Positions 48,335 to 56,277 of a DNA stretch of 64,000 nucleotides are shown piece by piece. The position numbers and the translations under genes are program-made. Where the stretch lies: positions 1 to 64,000 of IMG/VR virus record IMGVR_UViG_3300046557_000205. One strand, written 5' to 3'. Source of the stretch: a virus. Position 1 is the stretch's first letter; the number at the start of each line of letters is the position of its first letter. The notes below the pieces were generated by a model, which saw nothing but the letters and a program-made list of their open reading frames with translations, was not told where the DNA came from and made no database searches.

Positions 48335-49883
48335 TTGGTACTTCAAGTCCCTTTTCATATGGGTCTATCAGCATGAGAGTGTCTGTATCATAGAAAGCAT
48401 AACCTGCTGGACCTTCTGTGGCCCCTGCTGTACGTGCCTTTTCGATCATCATATGCAACTTGACCCGTTCACTTTCGTCATCGGTTGTCTTATTACGTGT
48501 CAGATCGATGACAGTATTTGCTACCTTACTAATGTTTCTTGATCCTCGGGTCTTACCGTCATCATTGACGTGTGACACCATTACCAAACCAAACTTAAGT
48601 TCTTTAGCTAGGAACTTCAGTCTTTGTGATATCCGATCAAGTTTCTTACGTTCATCTCCGTCCTTATCGTCACCACCGCCGGTAGCTAGCCATGAGATAT
48701 GGTCAAAGAAGATAATCTTACATTCATTGGCAACAACCATAAATCGAATGTCGTCAATGAACTTATCATCATCCTCAACATCAAATGATGAATGCAAAAC
48801 AAATCGATCTTCCTTTTCTCCAAGGATTAGTTCGAGTGTCTTTGCGATCTCATCATCATCTGCATTAAATTCAGGATGCAGGATAGGCTGCTTAGTGTAG
48901 TAACCTACCATAGATCTCAGTGTCGTACTATTGGACTCTTCCAAATGGATGATACCAATGTTATGACTGGTTGTTTTGAACGTTTGGTTCTCAACAGCCC
49001 TGAGGAACTCTGTCTTACCAAGTCCTTCCATCCCCTTAACAACGATCACTTCGGCTTCATGGATACCGAACAGCTTCTTTTGTAGGATTTCGAAGGGGTA
49101 CTTAACCAGTAGTTGTTCCTTGTCCTCGTGGAGGGCTCTACGGAACTCTGACATAGTACTTAGGATATTATCGGGGGTATACCTTTTAGTAGCTCTCCAC
49201 GCTGCATAATAATCAGCACCGAGGTCCTTCTCAAGATACGAATTAGCATCTTTGCCCTTGTCCAGGCAGAGGTTGAAGACCTTCTTGAAGTCAAATAGTG
49301 AGGCTACTTTTTTGGCTGCCGCTTGTCCCGGCTCGTCGTTATCAAAATTAATAATGATCTTATCGAATGAGTTTATATAATCGTATTCGGCTGCACAGTC
49401 TGATTTAGCAGAAACAGAACTTCGGACTGAGACGACAGCTCCCTGCTCACCAATCATTTGAGATGCTGCTAGGGCATCATACTCTCCTTCGGTGATTGTA
49501 ATTGACTGCTTCGAACCTTTGTCATAAACATTGGACCCGAAGAGCATACCTTTCTTGAAGTCTCCTTTCGTCTTGAAAGTCTTTGTTGCCATCCCTCTGA
49601 TCTTAATTGCACCAGTTGGATAGAAGAAAGCAGTTTCAATAGGAGTCCCTTCGAAGAACTTAGTCTTGACTGCATACTTTTCGAGGATTCTTTTACTGAG
49701 TCCCCTGTGTTCATACGTTTCTAACGTGTACTTGTTATTATCCATATCCTCTTCTTTGTTATTTCGGAAAGGTTTACCACCACACTGACCGAAACAATAT
49801 CCATTACCTGATGTGTCCAATGCATAAGCATCACTTGAGTTACCACATGGACATGCTAATCCAGTCTGTGCCCAGTTCCCTAT
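48324..49883 (-). CDS. Primase-helicase, T7 gp4-like (519 aa, probable ATA start)
   Basis: It unwinds DNA and makes primers. In order: zinc-binding domain with ACPCG and CFGQCGG (residues about 10-35), TOPRIM primase (TITEGEYDALA; IINFDNDEPGQAA), then a RecA-like helicase with Walker A VVKGMEGLGKTEF, Walker B KIIFFDHISWL and SHVNDDGKTRGS. The TTG at 49,820 would cut away the CPC half of the zinc site. In frame upstream there is no ATG, GTG or TTG, but AAGGAG (49,895-49,890) lies six bases before an ATA at 49,883. Confidence 0.92.
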   Translation of the reverse strand: MGNWAQTGLACPCGNSSDAYALDTSGNGYCFGQCGGKPFRNNKEEDMDNNKYTLETYEHRGLSKRILEKYAVKTKFFEGTPIETAFFYPTGAIKIRGMATKTFKTKGDFKKGMLFGSNVYDKGSKQSITITEGEYDALAASQMIGEQGAVVSVRSSVSAKSDCAAEYDYINSFDKIIINFDNDEPGQAAAKKVASLFDFKKVFNLCLDKGKDANSYLEKDLGADYYAAWRATKRYTPDNILSTMSEFRRALHEDKEQLLVKYPFEILQKKLFGIHEAEVIVVKGMEGLGKTEFLRAVENQTFKTTSHNIGIIHLEESNSTTLRSMVGYYTKQPILHPEFNADDDEIAKTLELILGEKEDRFVLHSSFDVEDDDKFIDDIRFMVVANECKIIFFDHISWLATGGGDDKDGDERKKLDRISQRLKFLAKELKFGLVMVSHVNDDGKTRGSRNISKVANTVIDLTRNKTTDDESERVKLHMMIEKARTAGATEGPAGYAFYDTDTLMLIDPYEKGLEVPNED

Positions 49884-49884
49884 A

Positions 49885-50136
49885 TTATTCTCCTTCTTCT
49901 ATTTCATCGAAGACTTCATAATCCCAAAGTTGATCTGAAACGCTCTCATCACATTCAACACAAATAAAGTGTAGGGGATCTTTAGGATCATTAACGAATG
50001 GCATGTTAGGTTTGTAATCACCAATGTTTGTGGCTATACTTTCCATTGACACACAGTCACAGATGCTACATCGAAAGTAGCCACCTCTGTTAACTGACTT
50101 CACAAGCTCATCTAATTTCTTCAGTTCATCACTCAT
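49885..50136 (-). CDS. Small zinc-ribbon-like protein (83 aa)
   Basis: Two Cys pairs (FRCSICDC near 23 and FICVECDE near 60) predict a zinc ribbon; an acidic tail (EVFDEIEEGE) ends it. The ATG at 50,136 has GAAAG upstream; a TTG at 50,154 is an alternative. It is the first gene after the promoter at 50.2 kb and precedes primase by one base, so it may be a replication accessory factor. The end of the gene carries the primase ribosome-binding site. Confidence 0.7.
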   Translation of the reverse strand: MSDELKKLDELVKSVNRGGYFRCSICDCVSMESIATNIGDYKPNMPFVNDPKDPLHFICVECDESVSDQLWDYEVFDEIEEGE

Positions 50137-50168
50137 CAAATTACTTTCAATCAAATCTCTAGAGTATT

Positions 50169-50197
50169 ATTATACCATTTGTAAAAATGTCTGTCAA
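50169..50197 (-). promoter_or_regulatory. Minus-strand consensus promoter upstream of the replication genes
   Basis: TTGACA (50,197-50,192), a 17-base spacer and TATAAT (50,174-50,169) preceded by TGG: perfect at both boxes. It starts two bases after the stop of the last tail-tagged gene. It therefore marks the border between the ligase cluster and the replication genes. Confidence 0.9.
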
Positions 50198-50198
50198 G

Positions 50199-50486
50199 TC
50201 AAATATCGTCTTCTTGATCCCCTTGTTGAGTAGGATCATAAGGTATTTCAAAAATAATATGATCTACTATGTATATTGGATGGGTATAACGTGGATTATC
50301 ATTATCTTCTTCATCCCATATAACCCAAATGACATCATCTGTCTCTTCTCTAACCTCTTCAATAACTAAATTACCCCAAACAGATTCAGCAAAATTTTCT
50401 GTGGTTACGGTACCCCATTGCACATATGCATGATCCTCTTCCTCCCAATGATTGGTTGATATCCTATCACCCTCACTAAATGTCAT
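50199..50486 (-). CDS. Tail-tagged small protein 1 (95 aa)
   Basis: It begins MTFSEGDRISTNHW, with the F-x-x-GD entry seen in all ten tagged proteins, and ends YDPTQQGDQEDDI, the most divergent tag. The middle is very acidic with beta strands (DVIWVIWDEED). Start chosen by analogy: the ATG lies in the tag codons of protein 2, 11 bases before that gene's stop, with GGGATCGTGAAG in front. No tagged gene follows it, so tag conservation here cannot be explained by the next gene's start. It uses TGA where most tags end in TAA. Confidence 0.8.
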   Translation of the reverse strand: MTFSEGDRISTNHWEEEDHAYVQWGTVTTENFAESVWGNLVIEEVREETDDVIWVIWDEEDNDNPRYTHPIYIVDHIIFEIPYDPTQQGDQEDDI

Positions 50487-50724
50487 CTTCACGATCCCCC
50501 ATTTGAGTTGGATCATATTGGAGTTCAACATACTTCAAGTTCCAAGGGCTAGCCCCGAGAGCTCTTTGACGTTTATTAAACCTGACAATACAAACTTCAC
50601 CTGGTACATCAATTTGTTCAATAATACCTTGCCAACCGATCCAACTTCTAGCACACGCACCACGATGACCATTTATATACTCTACATGATCACCAACTTT
50701 GAAGGTAATTTCAGATATCATCAT
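50476..50724 (-). CDS. Tail-tagged small protein 2 (82 aa)
   Basis: Begins MMISEITFKVGDHVEY and ends YDPTQMGDREDDI. The body has SH3/KOW-like strands (GWQGIIEQIDVPGEVCIVRF) expected of a small beta barrel. It starts within the tag codons of protein 3 (14-base overlap). Shortest of the ten. Confidence 0.82.
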   Translation of the reverse strand: MMISEITFKVGDHVEYINGHRGACARSWIGWQGIIEQIDVPGEVCIVRFNKRQRALGASPWNLKYVELQYDPTQMGDREDDI

Positions 50725-50977
50725 CTCGATCCCCCATTTGCTTAGGGTCATATGGTCTTTCACCAGGTTGTAGATGCCTAGTGTATACAGGATACCATCC
50801 TTCTATGGAATATCCTTTTGCTATTTCTACCATTTTCCCAGAAGTAAATATGATATTAGAGACTTCATTGTCATTCCATTGATGATGATAAGAATGAAAT
50901 ATACCTTGTGAGTCTTGGAAATCACTATTAGGGTGACCTGAATATACTAAAAGATCACCCTTCTTAAATGTCATCAT
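50711..50977 (-). CDS. Tail-tagged small protein 3 (88 aa)
   Basis: Begins MMTFKKGDLLVYSGHP and ends YDPKQMGDRDDDI. It is a clear paralogue of protein 4: both have a HP...GIF..Y segment, a [FV]T[AS]G[KR] segment and the same length. A frame extending to 51,052 exists only because it reads the previous gene's tag in another frame. The start lies in the tag codons of protein 4 (14-base overlap). Confidence 0.85.
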   Translation of the reverse strand: MMTFKKGDLLVYSGHPNSDFQDSQGIFHSYHHQWNDNEVSNIIFTSGKMVEIAKGYSIEGWYPVYTRHLQPGERPYDPKQMGDRDDDI

Positions 50978-51230
50978 CTCTGTCTCCCATCTGTGTTGGA
51001 TCGTATTTCTTCTCTGACCATACAAGTTTAAGACTACTGGAATATATCGCATAGCCTGCGACTTTCTTGTCTTTTATTCCATCAGTTATACGACCAGCTG
51101 TAAAATCAACTATAGATACACCTCTGAGTGAATAACTTTCATGATACTTTTTGAAAATACCAGTTGATTCATGATAAGGATGACCTATTTGATCATACAT
51201 TACTTCATCACCTGGATTAAATATCGTCAT
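50964..51230 (-). CDS. Tail-tagged small protein 4 (88 aa)
   Basis: Begins MTIFNPGDEVMYDQIGHP and ends YDPTQMGDRDDDI. Paralogue of protein 3. The ATG lies in the tag codons of protein 5, preceded by GGGAGA from the Met-Gly-Asp codons. Predicted small beta barrel followed by the acidic tag. Confidence 0.85.
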   Translation of the reverse strand: MTIFNPGDEVMYDQIGHPYHESTGIFKKYHESYSLRGVSIVDFTAGRITDGIKDKKVAGYAIYSSSLKLVWSEKKYDPTQMGDRDDDI

Positions 51231-51570
51231 CACGGTCTCCCATTTGGGTAGGATCATACTTCATTTCAGCAAGTTTCAGGGTTCTGGAATTACTAGAAAC
51301 TCTACTATTGTTTTTTCCAAGGGTACGGACGTAATTACTACCAAGTGATTTCTGTGCAAATTCATAAATCAAATATGTAGAGGTTGGAAAATGAATATCC
51401 TTAGATCCAACCCACCATTTAACATCACTCTTGGACTTATCTTCATCCCATTTAATGATGTATTCGGAGTTATTCGGACAGCAAGAAATGATTGTACCAA
51501 ACCACTCCCCATTCATACCCATAGATTTATTGCTGTATTTAACAAAATCCCCCAGTTTAAACTTAGCCAT
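51217..51570 (-). CDS. Tail-tagged small protein 5 (117 aa)
   Basis: Begins MAKFKLGDFVKYSNKS and ends YDPTQMGDRDDDI. The largest of the ten, with a Ser/Arg-rich linker (GKNNSRVSSNSRTLK) before the tag. The body has Trp-rich strands (WFGTIISCC; YIIKWDEDK). AAAAGGTGC precedes the ATG. First of a run of five tagged genes joined by overlaps; it follows the GGCT-like gene. Confidence 0.88.
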   Translation of the reverse strand: MAKFKLGDFVKYSNKSMGMNGEWFGTIISCCPNNSEYIIKWDEDKSKSDVKWWVGSKDIHFPTSTYLIYEFAQKSLGSNYVRTLGKNNSRVSSNSRTLKLAEMKYDPTQMGDRDDDI

Positions 51571-51615
51571 TATAGCACCTTTTAACTATTTGTGTAACAA
51601 ATTTCACGCTGATCT

Positions 51616-52242
51616 TCAGCTAGTAAAATAATATGTTCTGTCATGTTGATAAATGGTAGCACATGAGATTAAATGACCCTGTGCAAACATAGCATACTCT
51701 GAGAAAAATTCAAAGTCTACTAGATACATGAAAGCTTTGATTGCTCTCGTGTTGTCTTGCTTTTTGTCAGTGAGTTTTATCCATTCGAGTTCACGATTGT
51801 TACCCTCTGAATTACCCATGTACTTATCAATAGCACATAGAGTACGAAGATCCACCCCATACACATCACCTTCGATACGACCACAATACTGCATATTGAA
51901 TACATCACTGTAGTTATCACGAAGGATTGTATCTGTCGTTGGAAACTTGAATGCCATTGGTTCTGGTGACTCAGAGTTTACATCGTAGTGATCATAGTTA
52001 GTACGTTTGAGTAGATACTCATCCTTACTATAAGTAATCCCCTCACCATAGTACTTACAATGAGCAAGATACGTTAGATTCAGTGGTCTATTACGACGAA
52101 GATTACCTGTAACCATAACAAGAAATTCATTATGGATAAGATTATAATCCTTGAGGTTGTTCCAGTCTGGTGTGTTCTCTGAGGCCTTTTCGATCCGAGC
52201 CCAAGGATCGTAATCAAGCGGCTTCCGCTGTCTGACTGACAT
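51616..52242 (-). CDS. Gamma-glutamylcyclotransferase (GGCT/AIG2)-like protein (208 aa)
   Basis: The pattern fits GGCT-fold proteins: an early F-L-V...G-x-L-R strand-loop (FLVMVTGNLRRNRPLN), a central GDVYGVDLRTLCAIDKYMG resembling G-x-V-Y-x-V...L-D-x-x-E, and a late strand (AIKAFMYLVDFEFFSEY). Such enzymes release gamma-glutamyl groups as 5-oxoproline. The known YGTL start motif is altered and the acidic general base cannot be assigned with certainty. Amidoligase_2 genes elsewhere are linked to AIG2-type cyclotransferases, so context supports the call. It overlaps the preceding amidotransferase gene. Confidence 0.6.
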   Translation of the reverse strand: MSVRQRKPLDYDPWARIEKASENTPDWNNLKDYNLIHNEFLVMVTGNLRRNRPLNLTYLAHCKYYGEGITYSKDEYLLKRTNYDHYDVNSESPEPMAFKFPTTDTILRDNYSDVFNMQYCGRIEGDVYGVDLRTLCAIDKYMGNSEGNNRELEWIKLTDKKQDNTRAIKAFMYLVDFEFFSEYAMFAQGHLISCATIYQHDRTYYFTS

Positions 52243-53290
52243 CAGTAGTTCCCTTCTTCAGTTCAATAATCTTCTGTTCACCACGCTTCTTTGCTGCTTG
52301 AAGGAGACGGACGAGTTTAGTCTGCTTCCTTACCTGATCAGCCATATGACCCATCAGTGCTGCAATAGAATATGGACCTTCATTATCAATCAGATCGACC
52401 CACTCATCATACGTGATAAGCGATAGCTTAGCGAGAAGCTCCGGATCATCAAGATCCCAACGATCAATGATGTCAGTAACGGCTTTAACGATGACTGACG
52501 AACGAGCATTACTGAAGTCCCAAACCTGAACGTCTTGACTGGTTCCTGCAATAGTCCTGGAATGATCTGAGGGCCGAAAAGGGCCTGCAATTGCTAGTTG
52601 CGCCTCCCTTTCTTTGCGTGCCTCCTCCCTTGCTGCTTCCTCGCTTGCCTTTCTAACATCTTCAAGTCTTTGAAAGTATGGTCCACGCGAAAGTTTATCA
52701 AAGTAATCGTTGTTGGAGATCCAAACTTCACCGCTTGTTTCACCACCATCTTTGTGCTTGTACTCGGACCAACCATAACCAATCTTGAGGAATGGCATAT
52801 CATTCGAGATGAATAGACCCTTTGACTGAGATACCCACTGTTTTTCAACAATAAGCTTCCAGAAGTCGGGGTCAATATAATCACCCTTCCACTTGCTCAA
52901 CCCCGGAGTGAGGATTTTTTCACAGAAATCGAGGGTGTCAGATTTGCCAGTGTTGTGTTCTCCAAACATACCCAAAGTGCCGTTGTGCATGAACCACACT
53001 TGACGCTTGTTACTATGATAGACCGAGAACGGTTGCGTATTGCTCTCGTCTGTTGCTCCCTTGGTCGACCAACGGACATGAAGAATGCGTTCAATATCTT
53101 TGTTGTCTTCGAGAAGATCATAGATTTCTTCTGGATCATTTCCCTCTGCCCTAAACTTCTTGATCAATTGTGCATGTCCATTGCCATCCTTAAGGATTAG
53201 GCCATACCCATGTGGATTGTTATGCACTGCATTCGTCAAGTGCTCCTTGGTGATCATTGCACCAGAAGCCAGATGGATTATAACGCACAT
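52214..53290 (-). CDS. Stand-alone class II glutamine amidotransferase (358 aa)
   Basis: Ntn-type GATase II marks: Cys2 as the nucleophile after Met removal (MCVIIHLASG), HVRWSTKGATDESN, FMHNGTLG and GKSDTLDF. This domain hydrolyses glutamine to ammonia. No SIS, PRT or synthetase domain follows. Instead residues about 210-355 form a charged helical region (ASEEAAREEARKEREAQ). It follows tagged protein 6 by 18 bases. It may supply ammonia, or act as an amidase on conjugates, in the ligase pathway. Confidence 0.9.
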   Translation of the reverse strand: MCVIIHLASGAMITKEHLTNAVHNNPHGYGLILKDGNGHAQLIKKFRAEGNDPEEIYDLLEDNKDIERILHVRWSTKGATDESNTQPFSVYHSNKRQVWFMHNGTLGMFGEHNTGKSDTLDFCEKILTPGLSKWKGDYIDPDFWKLIVEKQWVSQSKGLFISNDMPFLKIGYGWSEYKHKDGGETSGEVWISNNDYFDKLSRGPYFQRLEDVRKASEEAAREEARKEREAQLAIAGPFRPSDHSRTIAGTSQDVQVWDFSNARSSVIVKAVTDIIDRWDLDDPELLAKLSLITYDEWVDLIDNEGPYSIAALMGHMADQVRKQTKLVRLLQAAKKRGEQKIIELKKGTTDVSQTAEAA

Positions 53291-53308
53291 CGTGAAAGTT
53301 CTTCCTAT

Positions 53309-53572
53309 TTAAATATCATCATCCCGGTCACCCATTTGTTTGGGATCATAGGGTATTTCTTTTGCATCTCGTTCCCATTTCCAAGCAGTAAAACCACTGT
53401 AACCGATTGAAGTGGGATAATCACCACCCCAACCGTGAATGAATGAGATCATCTTAGTCTTTTTGTTATTCTCTTTTATGAGGTGGGGACGAGGTTGGTG
53501 TTTTGCCTCATCAACTATCCATATCTCATCCCCAACTTCAAAGTCTTGGGCTTCAACTCTTTCTCTTTGCAT
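53309..53572 (-). CDS. Tail-tagged small protein 6 (87 aa)
   Basis: Begins MQRERVEAQDFEVGDEIW and ends YDPKQMGDRDDDI. The F-x-x-GD motif is preceded by nine extra residues. It starts at the stop of the ATP-grasp gene (TAATG) and precedes a class II amidotransferase. The next gene starts 18 bases after its stop, so the tag codons are not needed for translation coupling, yet the tag is fully conserved. Confidence 0.88.
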   Translation of the reverse strand: MQRERVEAQDFEVGDEIWIVDEAKHQPRPHLIKENNKKTKMISFIHGWGGDYPTSIGYSGFTAWKWERDAKEIPYDPKQMGDRDDDI

Positions 53573-54351
53573 TAGAATCCTGCCATTGCTGTCCGATAGT
53601 TGGTTACAGTTGCACCAGTGAGACCAGGAGCTGTGTTCACTTCAAGGGCATATGCACGATTGGATGCCTGATTGAAGATCACATCAGAAGCACCGAAATC
53701 CAACCCAAGAGCTTGAACAGAACGGATACCAGCATCAAGTACACACGGTGGGACCACATGACCATCATTGCGGGTATAGATGAACCCATTGGCCAGATTA
53801 CGAATCTTCCAGTTGACACCTTCAGTTCCCTGATGCTCCGGACGAAGGCCCTTACGTTGTGTATCAATTACTGCTCCACGACAAACATGAATACGATACT
53901 CATGCTTTTTGCTGATATACTTCACATACAAAGGAGCGGTCTGTTCCCAAGTATCCGGATGTTCTGGATCCATGATGACAATACCACGTCCTGAATGGGC
54001 TCTCAGCTGTGTCCGGGCAAATACCATAGTACCGGCCTCCAACCATGCCAAAGCCTCTGTACGGTTCGTTGTGAACTCAGGAGAGGGTACTCCTGCCTCA
54101 CGGAACTTCTGGAATGTCAAAGTCTTGTTCACTGCGATATCAACGTTCTCTGGTTTGTTGATTACAGTGCACTTTGCCAGTTCAGGGTTGGTGAACCGTT
54201 CAGTTGTCGCTCCCCAATTGAGAAGAATCTTATCCTTCGAACCCTTGAACTTGGAACCGTTATGCTTGACCCTCGGAATACCAAGAATCTCAGAAAGTTC
54301 CTTTGCGCCTTCAGATGCATTATTGTACGAAAACATTGCCTTGATAGTCAT
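53572..54351 (-). CDS. ATP-grasp ligase, RimK-like (259 aa)
   Basis: An ATP-grasp fold is visible: NKTLTFQKFREAGVPSP (near 75-91), VFARTQLRAHSGRGIVIMD (ATP-binding lid with Gly loop), PLYVKYISKKHEYRIHV (hinge) and ALEVNTAPGL near the end, with the E-x-N magnesium ligands. Family enzymes activate a carboxylate as acyl phosphate and join it to an amine, adding amino acids to peptides or proteins. The start MTIKAMFSYNN lies directly after tagged gene 7. Substrates are unknown; the tagged proteins encoded on both sides are candidates. Confidence 0.93.
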   Translation of the reverse strand: MTIKAMFSYNNASEGAKELSEILGIPRVKHNGSKFKGSKDKILLNWGATTERFTNPELAKCTVINKPENVDIAVNKTLTFQKFREAGVPSPEFTTNRTEALAWLEAGTMVFARTQLRAHSGRGIVIMDPEHPDTWEQTAPLYVKYISKKHEYRIHVCRGAVIDTQRKGLRPEHQGTEGVNWKIRNLANGFIYTRNDGHVVPPCVLDAGIRSVQALGLDFGASDVIFNQASNRAYALEVNTAPGLTGATVTNYRTAMAGF

Positions 54352-54352
54352 T

Positions 54353-54619
54353 TTAGATATCGTCCTCTCTGTCACCCATCTGGGTGGGATCATATGGAAT
54401 TTCTGCTAGTCTAATAGTAGTACCATCGTTAGGGTGAGTGTATCGTCTACTAATTGGTCCTACTACTTGAAAGTATTTTACATCAATGAGAGTGTTTTTA
54501 TCCCATTGAATACCTACTGCTTCAGCACCTATATCAAAAACAATACCAGTACTACCAGCATAGGTTTTGGAACCACAATATTCAACTCGGTCCCCAATAT
54601 GAAATATCTCTCCTGCCAT
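54353..54619 (-). CDS. Tail-tagged small protein 7 (88 aa)
   Basis: Begins MAGEIFHIGDRVEYCG and ends YDPTQMGDREDDI. The body is a good SH3-like barrel candidate (STGIVFDIGAEAVGIQWDK). It starts at the amidoligase stop (TAATG) and is followed at once by the ATP-grasp gene, so ligase, tagged protein and ligase form a unit. Confidence 0.9.
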   Translation of the reverse strand: MAGEIFHIGDRVEYCGSKTYAGSTGIVFDIGAEAVGIQWDKNTLIDVKYFQVVGPISRRYTHPNDGTTIRLAEIPYDPTQMGDREDDI

Positions 54620-55650
54620 TATAGATCACCCTGAGCATCCACAATCTTGTTGGTCGGATTGACACGATGATAAATTTCGTAAACAATCAAACGTTCATGA
54701 TAAGGGATCTGATCGAAACCAGAGTTAAACTGTTTCTGAGAGATTGCTTCCAATTGTTCCTTGATCTTCTCCTTGTATACCGGCTTGACCTTCAAGATAC
54801 CAAACTTAGACCAATCCTTCGATACACCTGCCAGATTTGCTGCATACCATACATCACGGTCCATCTCTCTTTTGATGTCCTTGACGGTAGCCTTCAGCTT
54901 CTTAGCATGTTCCTTGAGGATGATATCAACCAGAGCTGGACCATTCTCACTGTACATCTTACAGATTGTTGCAGGAGTTAGCTTAGGGTCAGCAGCGAAC
55001 TGCTTGATCCGATCAATGATGTCGATCCATTCCTGGATGACCTTGATATCAGTCTCACCACGGAAGGAACGTACTTCCAGTGTCCCAAGAGTGGACAGAG
55101 TAGCAGCATTGAGTGCAGAGTACTTTACGTGCTCGGAGTTCAATACTGCCTTGCTGAACGAGTTTCGATTGATCTGTGATAGAAGGTTAATCCACTTGTT
55201 CAAAAGCCCCTCAGCGTCTCGTACGGGCAGACAGAACAGGTTTGACAGACGATCTGGGCCTGAATATCGGATCAACATCGTTTCCAACAATACCCATGCT
55301 GTCATGAAGTTCGCTACTGTCAGGTAGGTCTCATTCAACATGTTGACATGTACATGAACAGATGTAGACACTGATGACGTCTTGAACTTCCATTTTTTGT
55401 CACAGGCTTGGAATTCAGTCAGTGCTCGTTCCAACTCAGGCCCACCCATAGGACCCTTCAAGACATACTCTACACCCCAATCTCGGAGAGAGTTGTCCTT
55501 TTTGGCTTCCCAATACTTGAGAGCAGGGTAATCATACTTCTTGTCGGTCTCAGTTTCGATCTCAACACCAAAGTCTCCTGTGTAACGAGTACCAATCCCT
55601 CGTCCAGAAGACTTCATGATGTCATATACTTTATTCAAATTCGTAGACAT
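54619..55650 (-). CDS. Amidoligase_2-type glutamine-synthetase-fold ligase (343 aa)
   Basis: Signature residues: GDFGVEIETE (26-35, two metal-binding Glu), TSVHVHVNML (near 115-124, paired His) and GTLEVRSFRG (near 204-213, Glu and Arg), the pattern of COOH-NH2 ligases related to glutamine synthetase. Such enzymes form amide or peptide bonds with ATP. The family is known to neighbour glutamine-amidotransferase-like peptidases or AIG2 cyclotransferases; both are present here. GAAGGTAATAAATA precedes the ATG. Confidence 0.9.
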   Translation of the reverse strand: MSTNLNKVYDIMKSSGRGIGTRYTGDFGVEIETETDKKYDYPALKYWEAKKDNSLRDWGVEYVLKGPMGGPELERALTEFQACDKKWKFKTSSVSTSVHVHVNMLNETYLTVANFMTAWVLLETMLIRYSGPDRLSNLFCLPVRDAEGLLNKWINLLSQINRNSFSKAVLNSEHVKYSALNAATLSTLGTLEVRSFRGETDIKVIQEWIDIIDRIKQFAADPKLTPATICKMYSENGPALVDIILKEHAKKLKATVKDIKREMDRDVWYAANLAGVSKDWSKFGILKVKPVYKEKIKEQLEAISQKQFNSGFDQIPYHERLIVYEIYHRVNPTNKIVDAQGDL

Positions 55651-56276
55651 TATTTATTACCTTCTTGAATATCCCAGTCTTTAATATCAGACAAGAAAAA
55701 GATAGCATAGCAAGACGTATCAGTCGTAGGAACGATGACCTTCTTTGTCCCCATCCGGACATATCCTACTTCAATTTCCTTGACAAACACCTTGAGCTTA
55801 TCATATTCCCTCTGAACTGCCACATCTCGCGATAGAGCAACAGAGAAAAACCCTTTCTCAACCAAGAGTTTCATCGCTTGAGAAAATGATGGGTAATTGT
55901 TTGCCACACAATCAACCAAGCACTTACCTTCAAGGATCTTCGGATGGACTCCAGCACCATTACTACGGAGAACTGTCTGTGTCAGGCGTTGTACATCGAT
56001 ACCTTGACGGTACTGACGAGCAGGTTCACGCTTCAAATACACTGCCAGCTTGTAATCTGGGTGATCAATGTTGAGATACCCCAAAGTCAAGCTACTAATA
56101 TCGATATTGACATCTTCCGGGTCAACATTTGAGGCAATCAAACCATGACCTTCGAGGGAAAAGAGGGCCAACTGACCCAAATCCTGTACCTCTACCTTCA
56201 CTGGTATGCCTTTGTACCGAATAATGGTACCACCAAGACGAGCCTTGATGTCTTCACCCTTGTATTTATTACGCAT
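55650..56276 (-). CDS. Unknown protein in the ligase cluster (208 aa)
   Basis: Start MRNKYKGEDIKARLGG chosen because it follows the ligase stop by one base; the longer frame to 56,420 lies inside the ligase gene. The N-terminal part is beta-rich (GTIIRYKGIPVKVEVQD); the middle has RQGIDVQRLTQTVLRS; a Cys-containing segment CLVDCVANN follows; the C-terminus has DTSCYAIFFLSDI. No catalytic signature is recognised. Tightly packed between two amide ligases, it may be a substrate or partner. Confidence 0.75.
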   Translation of the reverse strand: MRNKYKGEDIKARLGGTIIRYKGIPVKVEVQDLGQLALFSLEGHGLIASNVDPEDVNIDISSLTLGYLNIDHPDYKLAVYLKREPARQYRQGIDVQRLTQTVLRSNGAGVHPKILEGKCLVDCVANNYPSFSQAMKLLVEKGFFSVALSRDVAVQREYDKLKVFVKEIEVGYVRMGTKKVIVPTTDTSCYAIFFLSDIKDWDIQEGNK

Positions 56277-56277
56277 T

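Noticed and set aside
50711-51052. Longer N-terminal versions of several tagged proteins
   Set aside because: The extra residues come from reading the preceding gene's tag in another frame; the internal ATG with the GGGAGA site gives the F-x-x-GD start shared by all ten.
53909-54409. Plus-strand frames of 166 and 139 aa opposite the ATP-grasp gene
   Set aside because: They overlap a well-supported ATP-grasp enzyme on the minus strand and have no ribosome-binding sites.
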